Shown piece after piece: positions 1-7,130 of a DNA stretch of 7,396 nucleotides. Within the stretch, counting starts at the first letter, position 1. Each line of letters begins with the position of its first letter. The position numbers and the translations under genes were made by a program. This DNA is from an uncultured Gemmatimonadota bacterium. Lineage in GTDB: Bacteria; Gemmatimonadota; Gemmatimonadetes; Gemmatimonadales; Gemmatimonadaceae. Location: the NCBI GenBank assembly GCA_946479995.1, contig CAMLIU010000071.1, positions 1 through 7,396 on the forward strand, in the 5' to 3' direction. The notes beneath the pieces were generated by a model. The model did not search any database. It was not told where the DNA came from and saw only the letters and a program-made list of their open reading frames with translations.

Positions 1-717
1 GTCGGCGCCGAGCCGCTTCGACATGGCGATGCGCGTGTCGTCGCTCTCCACGCCGATGATCAGCGACGCGCCCATCAGCCGCGCGCCGGCGGTCGCGCAG
101 AGGCCGATCGGTCCCTGCGCCAGCACGACCACGCTGTCACCGGGACGCACGCGTCCCGACTCGGCGCCGCTGATGCCGGTGGAGGCGATGTCGGCGAGCA
201 GCACCACCTGCTCGTCGGTCAGCTCGTCGGGAATGCGGGCGAGGTTGGCCTGGGCGTACGGCACCCGGAGGTATTCCGCCTGCGCGCCGTCGATCGTGTT
301 GCCGAAGCGCCAGCCGCCGAGCGCCTCGTAGCCGGCGCCATGACCGCACTGCGACTGGTGTCCGCTGAGGCAGGCCGAGCACTGCCCGCAAGGCGTAATG
401 GCGCCGACGAGTACGCGGTCGCCCACCGAGTAGCCGGTCACGCCGGCGCCGAGCTCCGTGATCACGCCAACTGCCTCGTGGCCGATGATGAGGCCGGGCC
501 GGACGGGATACTCGCCCTTGAGGATGTGGACGTCGGTGCCGCAGATCGTCGTGAGCGTCACGCGGATGACGGCGTCGCCGGGGCCGGCGGTCGGCCGCGG
601 GACGTCGCGCACTTCGAGCTTGCCCGGTGCAACGAACACGACGGCACGCATGGTGGCAGCCGCGTCGGGGCGCGGCGCGGGAGCGGCCTGGTCGGTGGGA
701 TGGACGAGCGTTGCCAT
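1..717 (-). CDS. Zinc-dependent medium-chain alcohol dehydrogenase (partial, C-terminus off the left edge)
   Basis: The first 239 residues of a cytoplasmic zinc alcohol dehydrogenase that oxidises an alcohol, or reduces the matching aldehyde or ketone, with NAD(P). Seen: a GroES-like catalytic domain from about residue 24, with catalytic-zinc ligands Cys59 (in TICGTDVH), His80-Glu81 (GHEAVG) and probably Asp175 (LLADIASTG). A four-cysteine structural-zinc lobe follows at Cys110, 113, 116 and 124. The nucleotide-binding fold begins near residue 194 with AQGPIG (201-205). Acidic Glu224 at the end of the second strand suggests NAD over NADP (inference). The frame stays open to base 1, so roughly the last third is missing. 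The ATG at 717 is chosen because AGGAGG lies 5 nt upstream; Met23 is an alternative that would remove an Ala/Pro-rich leader. It resembles the secondary-alcohol/threonine dehydrogenase branch. The substrate is unknown. It is divergent from ppsA. Confidence 0.93.
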   Translation of the reverse strand, partial: MATLVHPTDQAAPAPRPDAAATMRAVVFVAPGKLEVRDVPRPTAGPGDAVIRVTLTTICGTDVHILKGEYPVRPGLIIGHEAVGVITELGAGVTGYSVGDRVLVGAITPCGQCSACLSGHQSQCGHGAGYEALGGWRFGNTIDGAQAEYLRVPYAQANLARIPDELTDEQVVLLADIASTGISGAESGRVRPGDSVVVLAQGPIGLCATAGARLMGASLIIGVESDDTRIAMSKRLGAD

Positions 718-722
718 GAAGC

Positions 723-728
723 CCTCCT
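723..728 (-). promoter_or_regulatory. Ribosome binding site of the alcohol dehydrogenase
   Basis: The minus strand reads AGGAGG followed by GCTTC and then the ATG at 717. This is a perfect Shine-Dalgarno core with 5-nt spacing. It decides the start at 717 over the internal Met23, which has no comparable site. Confidence 0.85.
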
Positions 729-748
729 GATGCATGAGGCAGCACCGG

Positions 749-764
749 CGCGCACGAGTGCGCG
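749..764. promoter_or_regulatory. Near-perfect palindrome, candidate operator
   Basis: CGCGCAC and GTGCGCG face each other across a 2-nt GA centre, giving a 16-bp dyad 32 bp upstream of the dehydrogenase start. The position and symmetry suit a dimeric regulator or a leader hairpin. GC-rich palindromes arise often by chance in such DNA, so a function is only inferred. Confidence 0.3.
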
Positions 765-1002
765 GGATGACACAACTGCACGGTGCCTCGCGCCGCCGAG
801 GGCCGACATCAGGCAATGGCGGACAGTGGCTCGGCCGTCCACGGCGATTCCTCCGGCCGGGTCGCGTCCGCGTGAGCCGGCTGTCAGGCATCACCTGAAT
901 GCGGCAGCAACGGCGCGCCGGCATCCTCGACCAGGTGCCGGCAGGCACGACGGCCATGCACGGCCGCCTCCGCCACCGGCAGGCAATGCGGCGCGTGAGC
1001 GC

Positions 1003-1006
1003 GGAG
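1003..1006 (+). promoter_or_regulatory. Ribosome binding site of ppsA
   Basis: GGAG lies 8 nt before the ATG at 1015. This is the only in-frame ATG near the point where family homology begins (about residue 31) that has a Shine-Dalgarno-like site. It supports 1015 over the distant upstream start at 340. A second ATG at 1007 is out of frame and gives only a six-codon frame ending at 1027. Confidence 0.6.
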
Positions 1007-1014
1007 ATGAACCC

Positions 1015-3426
1015 ATGGCCACGATGACTCCTCCCTCGATGCCGGCCGTGGCCGGCGCACCGGATGCCAAGGCTGCGCCTCCTTTGGCCGCGGCGCCGAC
1101 GCCATGGATCGTGGACCTCTCCGAGGTGAGCCGCGCGAACATTCCGCTCGTCGGCGGCAAGGGCGCGAACCTGGGCGAGATGCTGCGCGCGGAGCTGCCC
1201 GTGCCGCCGGGGTTCGTGCTCACCGTCGCCGCCTACGAGCGCATGCGCGCGAGCCACGGCCTCGGCGCCCGCATCGACACGCTGCTGCGGACGGTGAACC
1301 CGGAGGATCCGGCGGCGCTGCAGCGGGTGTCGAAGCAGCTCCGCGAGATGATCACCAGCGTGCCGCTTCCGCACGAGCTGTCCGAGGCGCTCGAGCATGC
1401 GTACGACCGGCTCGCGGAAAGCACGCCCGGCACGAGCGAGCCCATCGTCGCCGTGCGGTCATCGGCGACGGCCGAGGACACGACGGAGTTCTCCTTCGCC
1501 GGGATGTTCGAGTCGTACCTCGGCGTGCGCGGCAAGGTGGCGCTGGCCGACGCCGTGCAGCACTGCTGGGCCTCCACCTTCAACGCGCGCGTGCTGTACT
1601 ACCGCCTCTCCCGCGGCATGCCCGCCGAGATGCCGGTCGGAGTGGTGGTGCAGCGCATGGTGCCCTCGCAGAAGTCGGGGGTGATGTTCACGGCCGACCC
1701 GGCCACGGGCGACACCAGCCACGTGGTGGTCGAGGCGGCGTGGGGACTCGGTGAGGTGGTGGTGGGTGGCCAGGTGACGCCCGACCGCTACGTGGTGGAC
1801 AAGCACTCCGGCGCCCCGGTGGAACGGCACGTGGCGGAGAAGCAGTTCATGCTGGAGGCGCTCCCCGAGGGAGGGACGCAGCGCGTGGAGCTCGCGCACG
1901 ATCCGCGCGGCCGCGGCGCCGTGCTCACCGACGCCGAGCTCACGACGCTCGCGCGCCACGCCATGGCCAGCGAGCAGCACTACGGCGTACCGCAGGACAT
2001 GGAGTTCGCCATCACGGGCAGCGACATCTTCATCACGCAGACGCGCCCGATCACCACCCTCTCGCACCTGGCCGAGAGCGCTGCCGCGAAGAAGGCGCCG
2101 GCGAAGGCGGCGGCCACCCCCGCCGCGCCGCCCATGCCGCTCGTGCGCGGGATGGGCGCGAGCCCCGGCGTGGCGACCGGGCGCGTGCGCGTGCTCGCGA
2201 GTGCCGTCGAGTCCGACCGCCTGCAGCCGGGCGAAGTGCTCGTGGCCACGATGACCTCGCCCGACTGGGTACCGCTGATGCACCGTGCCTGCGCCATCGT
2301 CACCGACGCGGGCGGGATGACGTCGCACGCGGCGATCGTGTCGCGCGAGCTCGGCATCCCCTGCGTGGTGGGCACGCGGAACGCCACCCAGGTGCTGCGG
2401 GACGGCATGCAGGTGACGGTGAACGGAAAGGACGGCAGCGTGATGCCCGGTGCGGTGCCCGCGCCGAGCAGCGTGGCGCGGCCCACGCGCGCCGTGCGCA
2501 GCGCGGCTGCCCCGCTCCTCACGGCGACGCGCATCTACGTGAACCTCGGCGAGCCGGAACGCGCAGCGGAGATCGCCGCGCGCGACGTGGATGGGGTGGG
2601 GTTGCTGCGTGCCGAGTTCCTGATGATGAGCGCGCTGCAGGGCGTGCATCCGCGCGAGCTGAGCGACCGGGACGACACGGACGGCTTCGTCCACCGGATG
2701 GTGGACGGGCTCACGACGATCGCCGCGGCGTTCGACCCGCGGCCCGTGGTCTACCGCGCGATGGATTTCCGCTCGAACGAGTTCCGCTCGCTCGAGGGCG
2801 GGGCGAAGCACGAGCCACAGGAAGCGAACCCGATGATCGGCTACCGCGGCGCCTTCCGCTACACGAAGGAGCCCGACCTGTTCGCCCTCGAGCTCCGCGC
2901 CCTCGCCGACGTGCGGCGCAGCCATGCCAACCTGCACCTCATGCTTCCGTTCGTGCGCACGGGGTGGGAGATGCGCCGCTGCCGCGAGCTGATCGACGAG
3001 AGCCCGCTCGCGCGCGCCCCTGGCATCGAGCTGTGGGTGATGGCCGAGGTGCCGTCGGTGGTGAGCTGGCTGGACGAGTACGTGCGGCTCGGCGTGACCG
3101 GAGTCTCGATCGGCTCCAACGACCTCACCCAGCTCATGCTGGGTGTGGACCGCGACAGCGAGCTGCTGGCGCCCTACTACGACGAGCGCGACCGCGCCGT
3201 GCTGGACGCCATCCGCGCCATCATCGAGCGCGCGCATGCGCTCGGCGTCACGGCATCCATCTGCGGGCAGGCGCCGTCGGTACACGCCGACTTCGCCGCG
3301 CGGCTGGTGGAATGGGGAATCGATTCGATCTCCGTGAACCCGGACGCGATCGAGCGGACGCGGCGGAACGTGGCGATCGCGGAGCAGCGGCTGCTGCTGG
3401 CCGCGGCGCGCAGGCACTCCGGGTGA
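1015..3426 (+). CDS. ppsA: Phosphoenolpyruvate synthase (pyruvate, water dikinase)
   Basis: This cytoplasmic enzyme makes PEP, AMP and phosphate from pyruvate, ATP and water (EC 2.7.9.2), the entry to gluconeogenesis from pyruvate-level carbon. At 803 residues it matches the usual length of about 790-800. After an Ala/Pro leader (1-30) comes the ATP-grasp nucleotide-binding part: GGKGANLGE (47-55), VRSSATAED with Arg148, MFTADPATGD (224-233), Met329-Glu330 and QTRPITT (342-348). An Ala/Lys/Pro linker (about 354-375) leads to the swivelling phosphohistidine domain, GGMTSHAAIVSREL, with catalytic His438. The C-terminal pyruvate/PEP barrel has YVNLGEPERA, DFRSNE (584-589), metal ligand Glu678, GSNDLTQL (700-707) and catalytic Cys750 in ICGQAPS. 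These motifs separate it from the longer PPDK and from rifampin phosphotransferases. The start at 1015 is explained under its ribosome binding site. It is divergent from the dehydrogenase and convergent with the exporter operon. Confidence 0.95.
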   Translation: MATMTPPSMPAVAGAPDAKAAPPLAAAPTPWIVDLSEVSRANIPLVGGKGANLGEMLRAELPVPPGFVLTVAAYERMRASHGLGARIDTLLRTVNPEDPAALQRVSKQLREMITSVPLPHELSEALEHAYDRLAESTPGTSEPIVAVRSSATAEDTTEFSFAGMFESYLGVRGKVALADAVQHCWASTFNARVLYYRLSRGMPAEMPVGVVVQRMVPSQKSGVMFTADPATGDTSHVVVEAAWGLGEVVVGGQVTPDRYVVDKHSGAPVERHVAEKQFMLEALPEGGTQRVELAHDPRGRGAVLTDAELTTLARHAMASEQHYGVPQDMEFAITGSDIFITQTRPITTLSHLAESAAAKKAPAKAAATPAAPPMPLVRGMGASPGVATGRVRVLASAVESDRLQPGEVLVATMTSPDWVPLMHRACAIVTDAGGMTSHAAIVSRELGIPCVVGTRNATQVLRDGMQVTVNGKDGSVMPGAVPAPSSVARPTRAVRSAAAPLLTATRIYVNLGEPERAAEIAARDVDGVGLLRAEFLMMSALQGVHPRELSDRDDTDGFVHRMVDGLTTIAAAFDPRPVVYRAMDFRSNEFRSLEGGAKHEPQEANPMIGYRGAFRYTKEPDLFALELRALADVRRSHANLHLMLPFVRTGWEMRRCRELIDESPLARAPGIELWVMAEVPSVVSWLDEYVRLGVTGVSIGSNDLTQLMLGVDRDSELLAPYYDERDRAVLDAIRAIIERAHALGVTASICGQAPSVHADFAARLVEWGIDSISVNPDAIERTRRNVAIAEQRLLLAAARRHSG

Positions 3427-3432
3427 CGCCGA

Positions 3433-3468
3433 GGGCGCGTGTTCAGCGTGAAGCGCGAACACGCGCCC
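3433..3468. terminator. Strong hairpin at convergent gene ends, candidate bidirectional terminator
   Basis: A 12-bp perfect inverted repeat (GGGCGCGTGTTC at 3433-3444, GAACACGCGCCC at 3457-3468) encloses a 12-nt loop. Within the loop, GCG/CGC can add three more pairs beyond a one-base bulge. It begins 6 bp after the ppsA stop and contains the adaptor stop codon (3443-3445), so the right arm encodes adaptor codons. There is no T-run on either side, so it is not a textbook intrinsic terminator. It could be a T-less terminator, a pause site for Rho, or a 3'-end stabiliser. Confidence 0.65.
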
Positions 3469-4732
3469 CGTCGCGAAGCTGGTCGGGCGGAAGCAGCACC
3501 ACGCGCGCGCCCGACTGGAGGCCGCCGAGGATCTCCGCGACCCCGCTCCCCACGTGGCCCACCTGCACGCGCGTGCGCACCGCGCGGCCGTCGCGCACGA
3601 CGTACAGCTCCCACTGGTCGCCGTTGCGCAGCAGTGCGCTGGCCGGCACGCTGAGGGCGCGGCCCTCCCACGTCACGATGCTCGCATCCAGGCGATAGCC
3701 GTCGCCGAGCGTGCGCGGCACCTGCGCCGGGTCCACCACCACGGTGAGCCGCTGCTCCTCCACGCCGAGCGCCGAGAGGCGCGTGCGCGCGGAGGGTTCC
3801 ACCACGCGGACGATTCCCTCGAGGGGCGGCCCGCCCCAGCCGCGGAGGATCACGCGCTGGCCCGGCCGCACCGCGGCCGCGTCGCTGCTCAGGACGTCGG
3901 CCGAGATCTCCAGCGCGCGCGGGTCGCCGAACTGCAGCAGCGGCGTGCCGGCAGCCACCACCCGCGCACTCCGGTCGGGCACGGAGAGCACGCGGCCGTC
4001 GCCCGGCGCGCGGACCACCGTGGCGACGCGCGGCTCCTCCACCGCCGCGTCGAGCGCGGCGCGCGCCTGCGCGAGGTCGGCGAGCGCCACGTCGCGCTGC
4101 GCGCGCACCGTGCCCAGCTCGGCGCGCCGGCTCGCGACGGTGAGGCTCGCGAGCTCGAGGTCGCGGTCGGCGATCGCGCCGGCCTGCAGCAGCTGGCGCG
4201 CGCGGGCCTCGTCGCGCCGCGCCTGCGCGAGCGCGAGCTCCGCCTGCGACAGCTGCACAGCGAACTGCAGCGTGCGGGCGCGCGCCGCGTCCACCCGCGC
4301 CTGCGCGGCGCGGCGCTCGGTGGAGTGCAGCGGCGGCGTGGTGATCGTGGCGAGCGGCGTCCCCGCGCGCACCTCGTCGCCGGCGTGGACGGCGAGTCGC
4401 TGCACGAGGCCAGTCACCGGGGCGGTGATGGTGAACGGCTGCCGTACGCGGGTGACGGCGTCGGCGTCCACCGTCACGCGCACCGGGCCGGTGTTGGCCA
4501 TCGCCACGTCCACGGCGATGGCCTTCGGCCGGAGCGCCAGGACGAGCGCCGCCCCAACGAGGATCGCCACCGCGATGAGCACGAGACGCAGGAGGCGGGG
4601 GCGCTTCGCGCGGGCCGGCGCCGGCTGCGCAGGGGGACGCGCCGGCAGCTCCGGTGCAGCGGGACGTTGTGCCGGTGCTGCGGGGGACGCCGGGGGCGCA
4701 GTGGTCGTGGGGACATCGAGGATGGCCGACAT
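3443..4732 (-). CDS. HlyD/MacA-type periplasmic adaptor (membrane fusion protein) of an ABC exporter
   Basis: A 429-residue inner-membrane-anchored adaptor that would connect the ABC permease to an outer-membrane channel. Seen: a cytosolic Pro/Ala-rich tail (1-42), a basic cluster RAKRPR, one transmembrane segment (about 47-67), and no signal peptidase or lipobox motif. A lipoyl half-motif follows (about 104-131, TAPVTGLVQRLAV..GDEV..GTPL). Next is a long Ala/Arg/Glu/Gln-rich helical hairpin (about 136-232), then the second lipoyl half (about 237-268, RAPGDGRVLSV..AGTPLLQFGD). A beta-barrel domain (about 274-352) and a membrane-proximal domain (about 355-425, VPASALLRNGDQWELYVV) complete it. 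This is the standard MFP domain order. The start lies 3 nt after the permease stop, and its Shine-Dalgarno-like GGGAG (4739-4743) lies inside the permease end, indicating coupled translation. The last codons form part of the terminator-like hairpin. The substrate is unknown. Confidence 0.92.
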   Translation of the reverse strand: MSAILDVPTTTAPPASPAAPAQRPAAPELPARPPAQPAPARAKRPRLLRLVLIAVAILVGAALVLALRPKAIAVDVAMANTGPVRVTVDADAVTRVRQPFTITAPVTGLVQRLAVHAGDEVRAGTPLATITTPPLHSTERRAAQARVDAARARTLQFAVQLSQAELALAQARRDEARARQLLQAGAIADRDLELASLTVASRRAELGTVRAQRDVALADLAQARAALDAAVEEPRVATVVRAPGDGRVLSVPDRSARVVAAGTPLLQFGDPRALEISADVLSSDAAAVRPGQRVILRGWGGPPLEGIVRVVEPSARTRLSALGVEEQRLTVVVDPAQVPRTLGDGYRLDASIVTWEGRALSVPASALLRNGDQWELYVVRDGRAVRTRVQVGHVGSGVAEILGGLQSGARVVLLPPDQLRDGARVRASR

Positions 4733-4735
4733 GGT

Positions 4736-7099
4736 TCACTCCCGGGTCTTGAGCACGGCGACGAGGTCGAGACGCGCCGCGCGCCGATACATCAACGCGC
4801 CGGCGACGAGGGACGCAGCGAGCACCACGAAGGTGCCGTTCACGTAGGTCTGGGCGCGCACGACGAGCGGCACCTGGTACTGCTCGCTCTCGAAGGCGCC
4901 CGCGAGGTAGCCCGACAGCAGCCAGCCGAGCAGCCAGCCGAGCGGGACGGCGAGCAGGGTGAGGATCCCCTGCTCGCCGAGCAGGAGGGCACCGACCTCG
5001 CGCGTGGTGAAGCCGAGCACGCGCAGGCTCGCCAGCTCGCGCCCGCGCTCGGAGAGCGCGATGCGCGCGCCGTTGTAGACCACGCCGATGGCGATCACCG
5101 CCGCGAACGTCACGACGAGCACGGAGGTGACGCGGAAGCCGCGCCCCATCATGCGGTCGAACTGGTCGAGCATGGCACGCCGCGACGAGATGCTGATGAC
5201 GCGCGGCATGTCGCGCATCTCCGCATACAGCGCCTCGCTGGGCGCGCCCGCCACCTGCAGGACGACGCCGTTCACCTGCGGCGCCTCACCCGCCAGCCGG
5301 CTCAGCGCGGCCAGCTCCATGTACGCGTTGGGCGACATCAGCTCGTCGAGCAGGCCGACCACCACGAGCGGGCGCGTCGCATCCTTCTCCAGCAGCTCCG
5401 CCTGCAGCGTGTCACCGACGCGCGCGTCGAGCACTCGGCCGAGGGCGGCGCTGATGACCACGCCGTCCGGGGGAACGGGACGGGTGCGGCCGCCCACGTC
5501 CACGAGGCGGTAGAGCACGGCGCCAGACTCCAGCCCGGTGAGCGCGAGCGTGCGTGCGCGTCCGGCATGATGCAGGCGCACCGGCACGACACGCGTGAGC
5601 TCCACGCGAGTGACACCGGGAAGCGACGCGAAGCTGGTGCGCACCGCCTCGGGCACCGAGGTGGCGAGCGCCACGGCGAGCGTCTCCCGGTGGCCGATGC
5701 GGAACTGCACCTCGATCATCCGCCGCGACGCGTCGTAGAGCGAGAGCGAGCCGGCCATGAGGCCCAGCGCGGCGGCCACGCCCGCGGCGCCGAGCATCGC
5801 GCGCGCCGGATGCCGCTCGAGACCGCGCAGTACCATGCGCACCGCGGCCGGCACGTTGCCGCCGAGCCCTAGGCGGTCGAGCAGCAGCGGCCCGTAACGC
5901 GTGGGGAGCGGCGGCTGCATCCCCGCCGCCGGGGCAAGCCGTGCCGCGGCGAGGACGGCGCGCACCGCGCCGGCGAGCGTCGTCAGGGCGAGCACCGCCA
6001 TCGCGATCGTCATCGCGAGCCAGTCGATGCGGAAGTGCAGGCCGGGGATGCGCAGGATGTCGGCATAAAGGCCGGTGAAGACGCGGCCGAGCACGGCGCC
6101 GAGCGCGACGCCGACGGCCACGCCGAAAGCGACGGCGATGGCGGCGTAGGTCAGGTAGTGCCGCGCGATCGTGGCGCTGGAGTAGCCGAACGCCTTGAGC
6201 ACGGCGATCTGCTCGCGCTCCGTGGCGACGAGGCGCGTGAGCACCATGCCGGCGAGGAACGCCGCCACGCCGATGAAGAAGGCGGGGAAGGCCATCCCCA
6301 TCACGCCCAGCTGCTGCAGCTCGTTCTGCACCACGCGGTGCGAGAGCTGGTCCTTGCGCTCGATCGCGCCGCGTCCGCCGTACGGCACGAGCAGGCTGTC
6401 CACCTCGCCGATCACCGCGGCGGCGCGCGCCCCCGGGCGCAGCTCGAGCGCCACGTCGTTGAACGCGCCGTGCATTCCGGTGGCATCCCGCACCAGCTCG
6501 TCCGGTGCCCACAGGATGCCGAAGGTGCGCTCGTCCACCGCCATGCCGCCGCCGGCCTCCTCGTACAGGAAGTCCGGCGCCGCGCCCACGCCGACGATAC
6601 GCAGCCACGTCCGCCGCTCGTTGATCACGGCGACAAGCGTGTCGCCGAGCGCGAGGCGGTTCGACTCCATGAAGCGGCCGTTGACGAGCACCTCGTCCTC
6701 GGCGCCGGGAGAGATGCCACGTCCCCGCAGCACGGACAGGTGATTGATGTGGTCGTCCGTACCCGGGGGAGGCAGGGAGATGAGGCGGCCAGTGGCCGGC
6801 CGGTCGAGCCCCGGCACGTCGAGGCGCACGTCCTTCACCGCGCGCGTCGCCACGACGGACACGCCGGGGATGGCGGCCAGTCGCGCCGCCACCGCGTCCG
6901 GCGCGCGCGTGAGCGACGCGAAGACGTCGGCGAAGTGCGCGCGCTGGTAGTAGTCGTCGCGCGCGCGGACGAGGGAGCTGGAGGTGCCGCGGATGGCCAT
7001 CACGCACAGCACGCCGCCCGACAGCACGAGGCCGATGGACGCCACCTGGGCGCGTGTGCGCCAGACGTCGCGCACCAGCTTCCGGCTCAGCGAGCGCAT
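4736..7099 (-). CDS. ABC transporter permease with two FtsX-like halves
   Basis: A 787-residue inner-membrane protein of the type VII (MacB/LolCE/FtsX) ABC permease class. It has two similar halves, each made of one transmembrane helix, a large extracytoplasmic domain, then three helices. Approximate helices are 18-36, 268-290, 314-341 and 360-386, then 433-452, 656-677, 705-733 and 756-775. Extracytoplasmic domains span about 37-265 and 453-655. The conserved stretch after the second helix of each half, where the ATPase docks, reads [14 protein letters not shown] (294-307) and [14 protein letters not shown] (685-698), which shows the internal duplication. One chain should therefore supply both membrane subunits for an ATPase dimer (inference). 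It starts 31 bp after the ATPase stop with a G-rich GGGGGA upstream, and ends 3 bp before the adaptor start. The substrate is not readable; lipid, lipoprotein, peptide or drug export are all possible. Confidence 0.93.
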   Translation of the reverse strand: MRSLSRKLVRDVWRTRAQVASIGLVLSGGVLCVMAIRGTSSSLVRARDDYYQRAHFADVFASLTRAPDAVAARLAAIPGVSVVATRAVKDVRLDVPGLDRPATGRLISLPPPGTDDHINHLSVLRGRGISPGAEDEVLVNGRFMESNRLALGDTLVAVINERRTWLRIVGVGAAPDFLYEEAGGGMAVDERTFGILWAPDELVRDATGMHGAFNDVALELRPGARAAAVIGEVDSLLVPYGGRGAIERKDQLSHRVVQNELQQLGVMGMAFPAFFIGVAAFLAGMVLTRLVATEREQIAVLKAFGYSSATIARHYLTYAAIAVAFGVAVGVALGAVLGRVFTGLYADILRIPGLHFRIDWLAMTIAMAVLALTTLAGAVRAVLAAARLAPAAGMQPPLPTRYGPLLLDRLGLGGNVPAAVRMVLRGLERHPARAMLGAAGVAAALGLMAGSLSLYDASRRMIEVQFRIGHRETLAVALATSVPEAVRTSFASLPGVTRVELTRVVPVRLHHAGRARTLALTGLESGAVLYRLVDVGGRTRPVPPDGVVISAALGRVLDARVGDTLQAELLEKDATRPLVVVGLLDELMSPNAYMELAALSRLAGEAPQVNGVVLQVAGAPSEALYAEMRDMPRVISISSRRAMLDQFDRMMGRGFRVTSVLVVTFAAVIAIGVVYNGARIALSERGRELASLRVLGFTTREVGALLLGEQGILTLLAVPLGWLLGWLLSGYLAGAFESEQYQVPLVVRAQTYVNGTFVVLAASLVAGALMYRRAARLDLVAVLKTRE

Positions 7100-7130
7100 C
7101 GCCCATTCCCCCGCCGCCGCTCCGCCGAGC

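Larger units (their letters stand above)
718..1014. other. Shared divergent intergenic region (dehydrogenase / ppsA)
   Basis: This 297-bp stretch separates two divergently read genes, so both promoters should lie here. On the plus strand it is open in the ppsA frame, but its conceptual translation is Arg/Pro/Ala-rich low-complexity protein with no recognisable domain, so I treat it as non-coding. I see no convincing -35/-10 pair on either strand. An isolated ATGACA at 767-772 resembles a -35 box but has no matching -10. Structures that can be seen are a 7-bp inverted repeat at 749-764, a small hairpin at 786-801 (CCTCG, 6-nt loop, CGAGG), the 8-bp palindrome TGCCGGCA at 936-943, and four copies of CAGGCA. 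Confidence 0.7.

Noticed and set aside
767..772. ATGACA resembling a -35 promoter box
   Set aside because: There is no AT-rich -10 element at 16-18 bp spacing on the plus strand, so I do not call a promoter.
340..1014. In-frame upstream extension that would make PEP synthase 1028 residues long
   Set aside because: Its translation is low-complexity and shows no domain. Its first half is antisense to the well-supported dehydrogenase, and the start at 1015 gives the normal family length and has a ribosome binding site.
1007..1027. Six-codon frame overlapping the ppsA start, possible leader peptide
   Set aside because: It overlaps the ppsA initiation codon rather than preceding it, and uses the same Shine-Dalgarno region with only about 0-2 nt spacing. 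The overlap looks accidental.
1459..3462. 667-codon open frame on the minus strand opposite ppsA
   Set aside because: It is His/Arg-rich with no recognisable domain. It is the expected antisense shadow of a gene with G/C at nearly every third position.
3177..4739. 520-codon minus-strand frame overlapping the adaptor gene
   Set aside because: It is an Arg/Gly/Ala-rich frame-shifted shadow of the adaptor with no motif of its own.
3554..5872. 772-codon plus-strand open frame across the adaptor and permease genes
   Set aside because: Its composition is His/Arg/Glu-rich low complexity and it lies antisense to two clear genes with full domain structure. It is a shadow frame.
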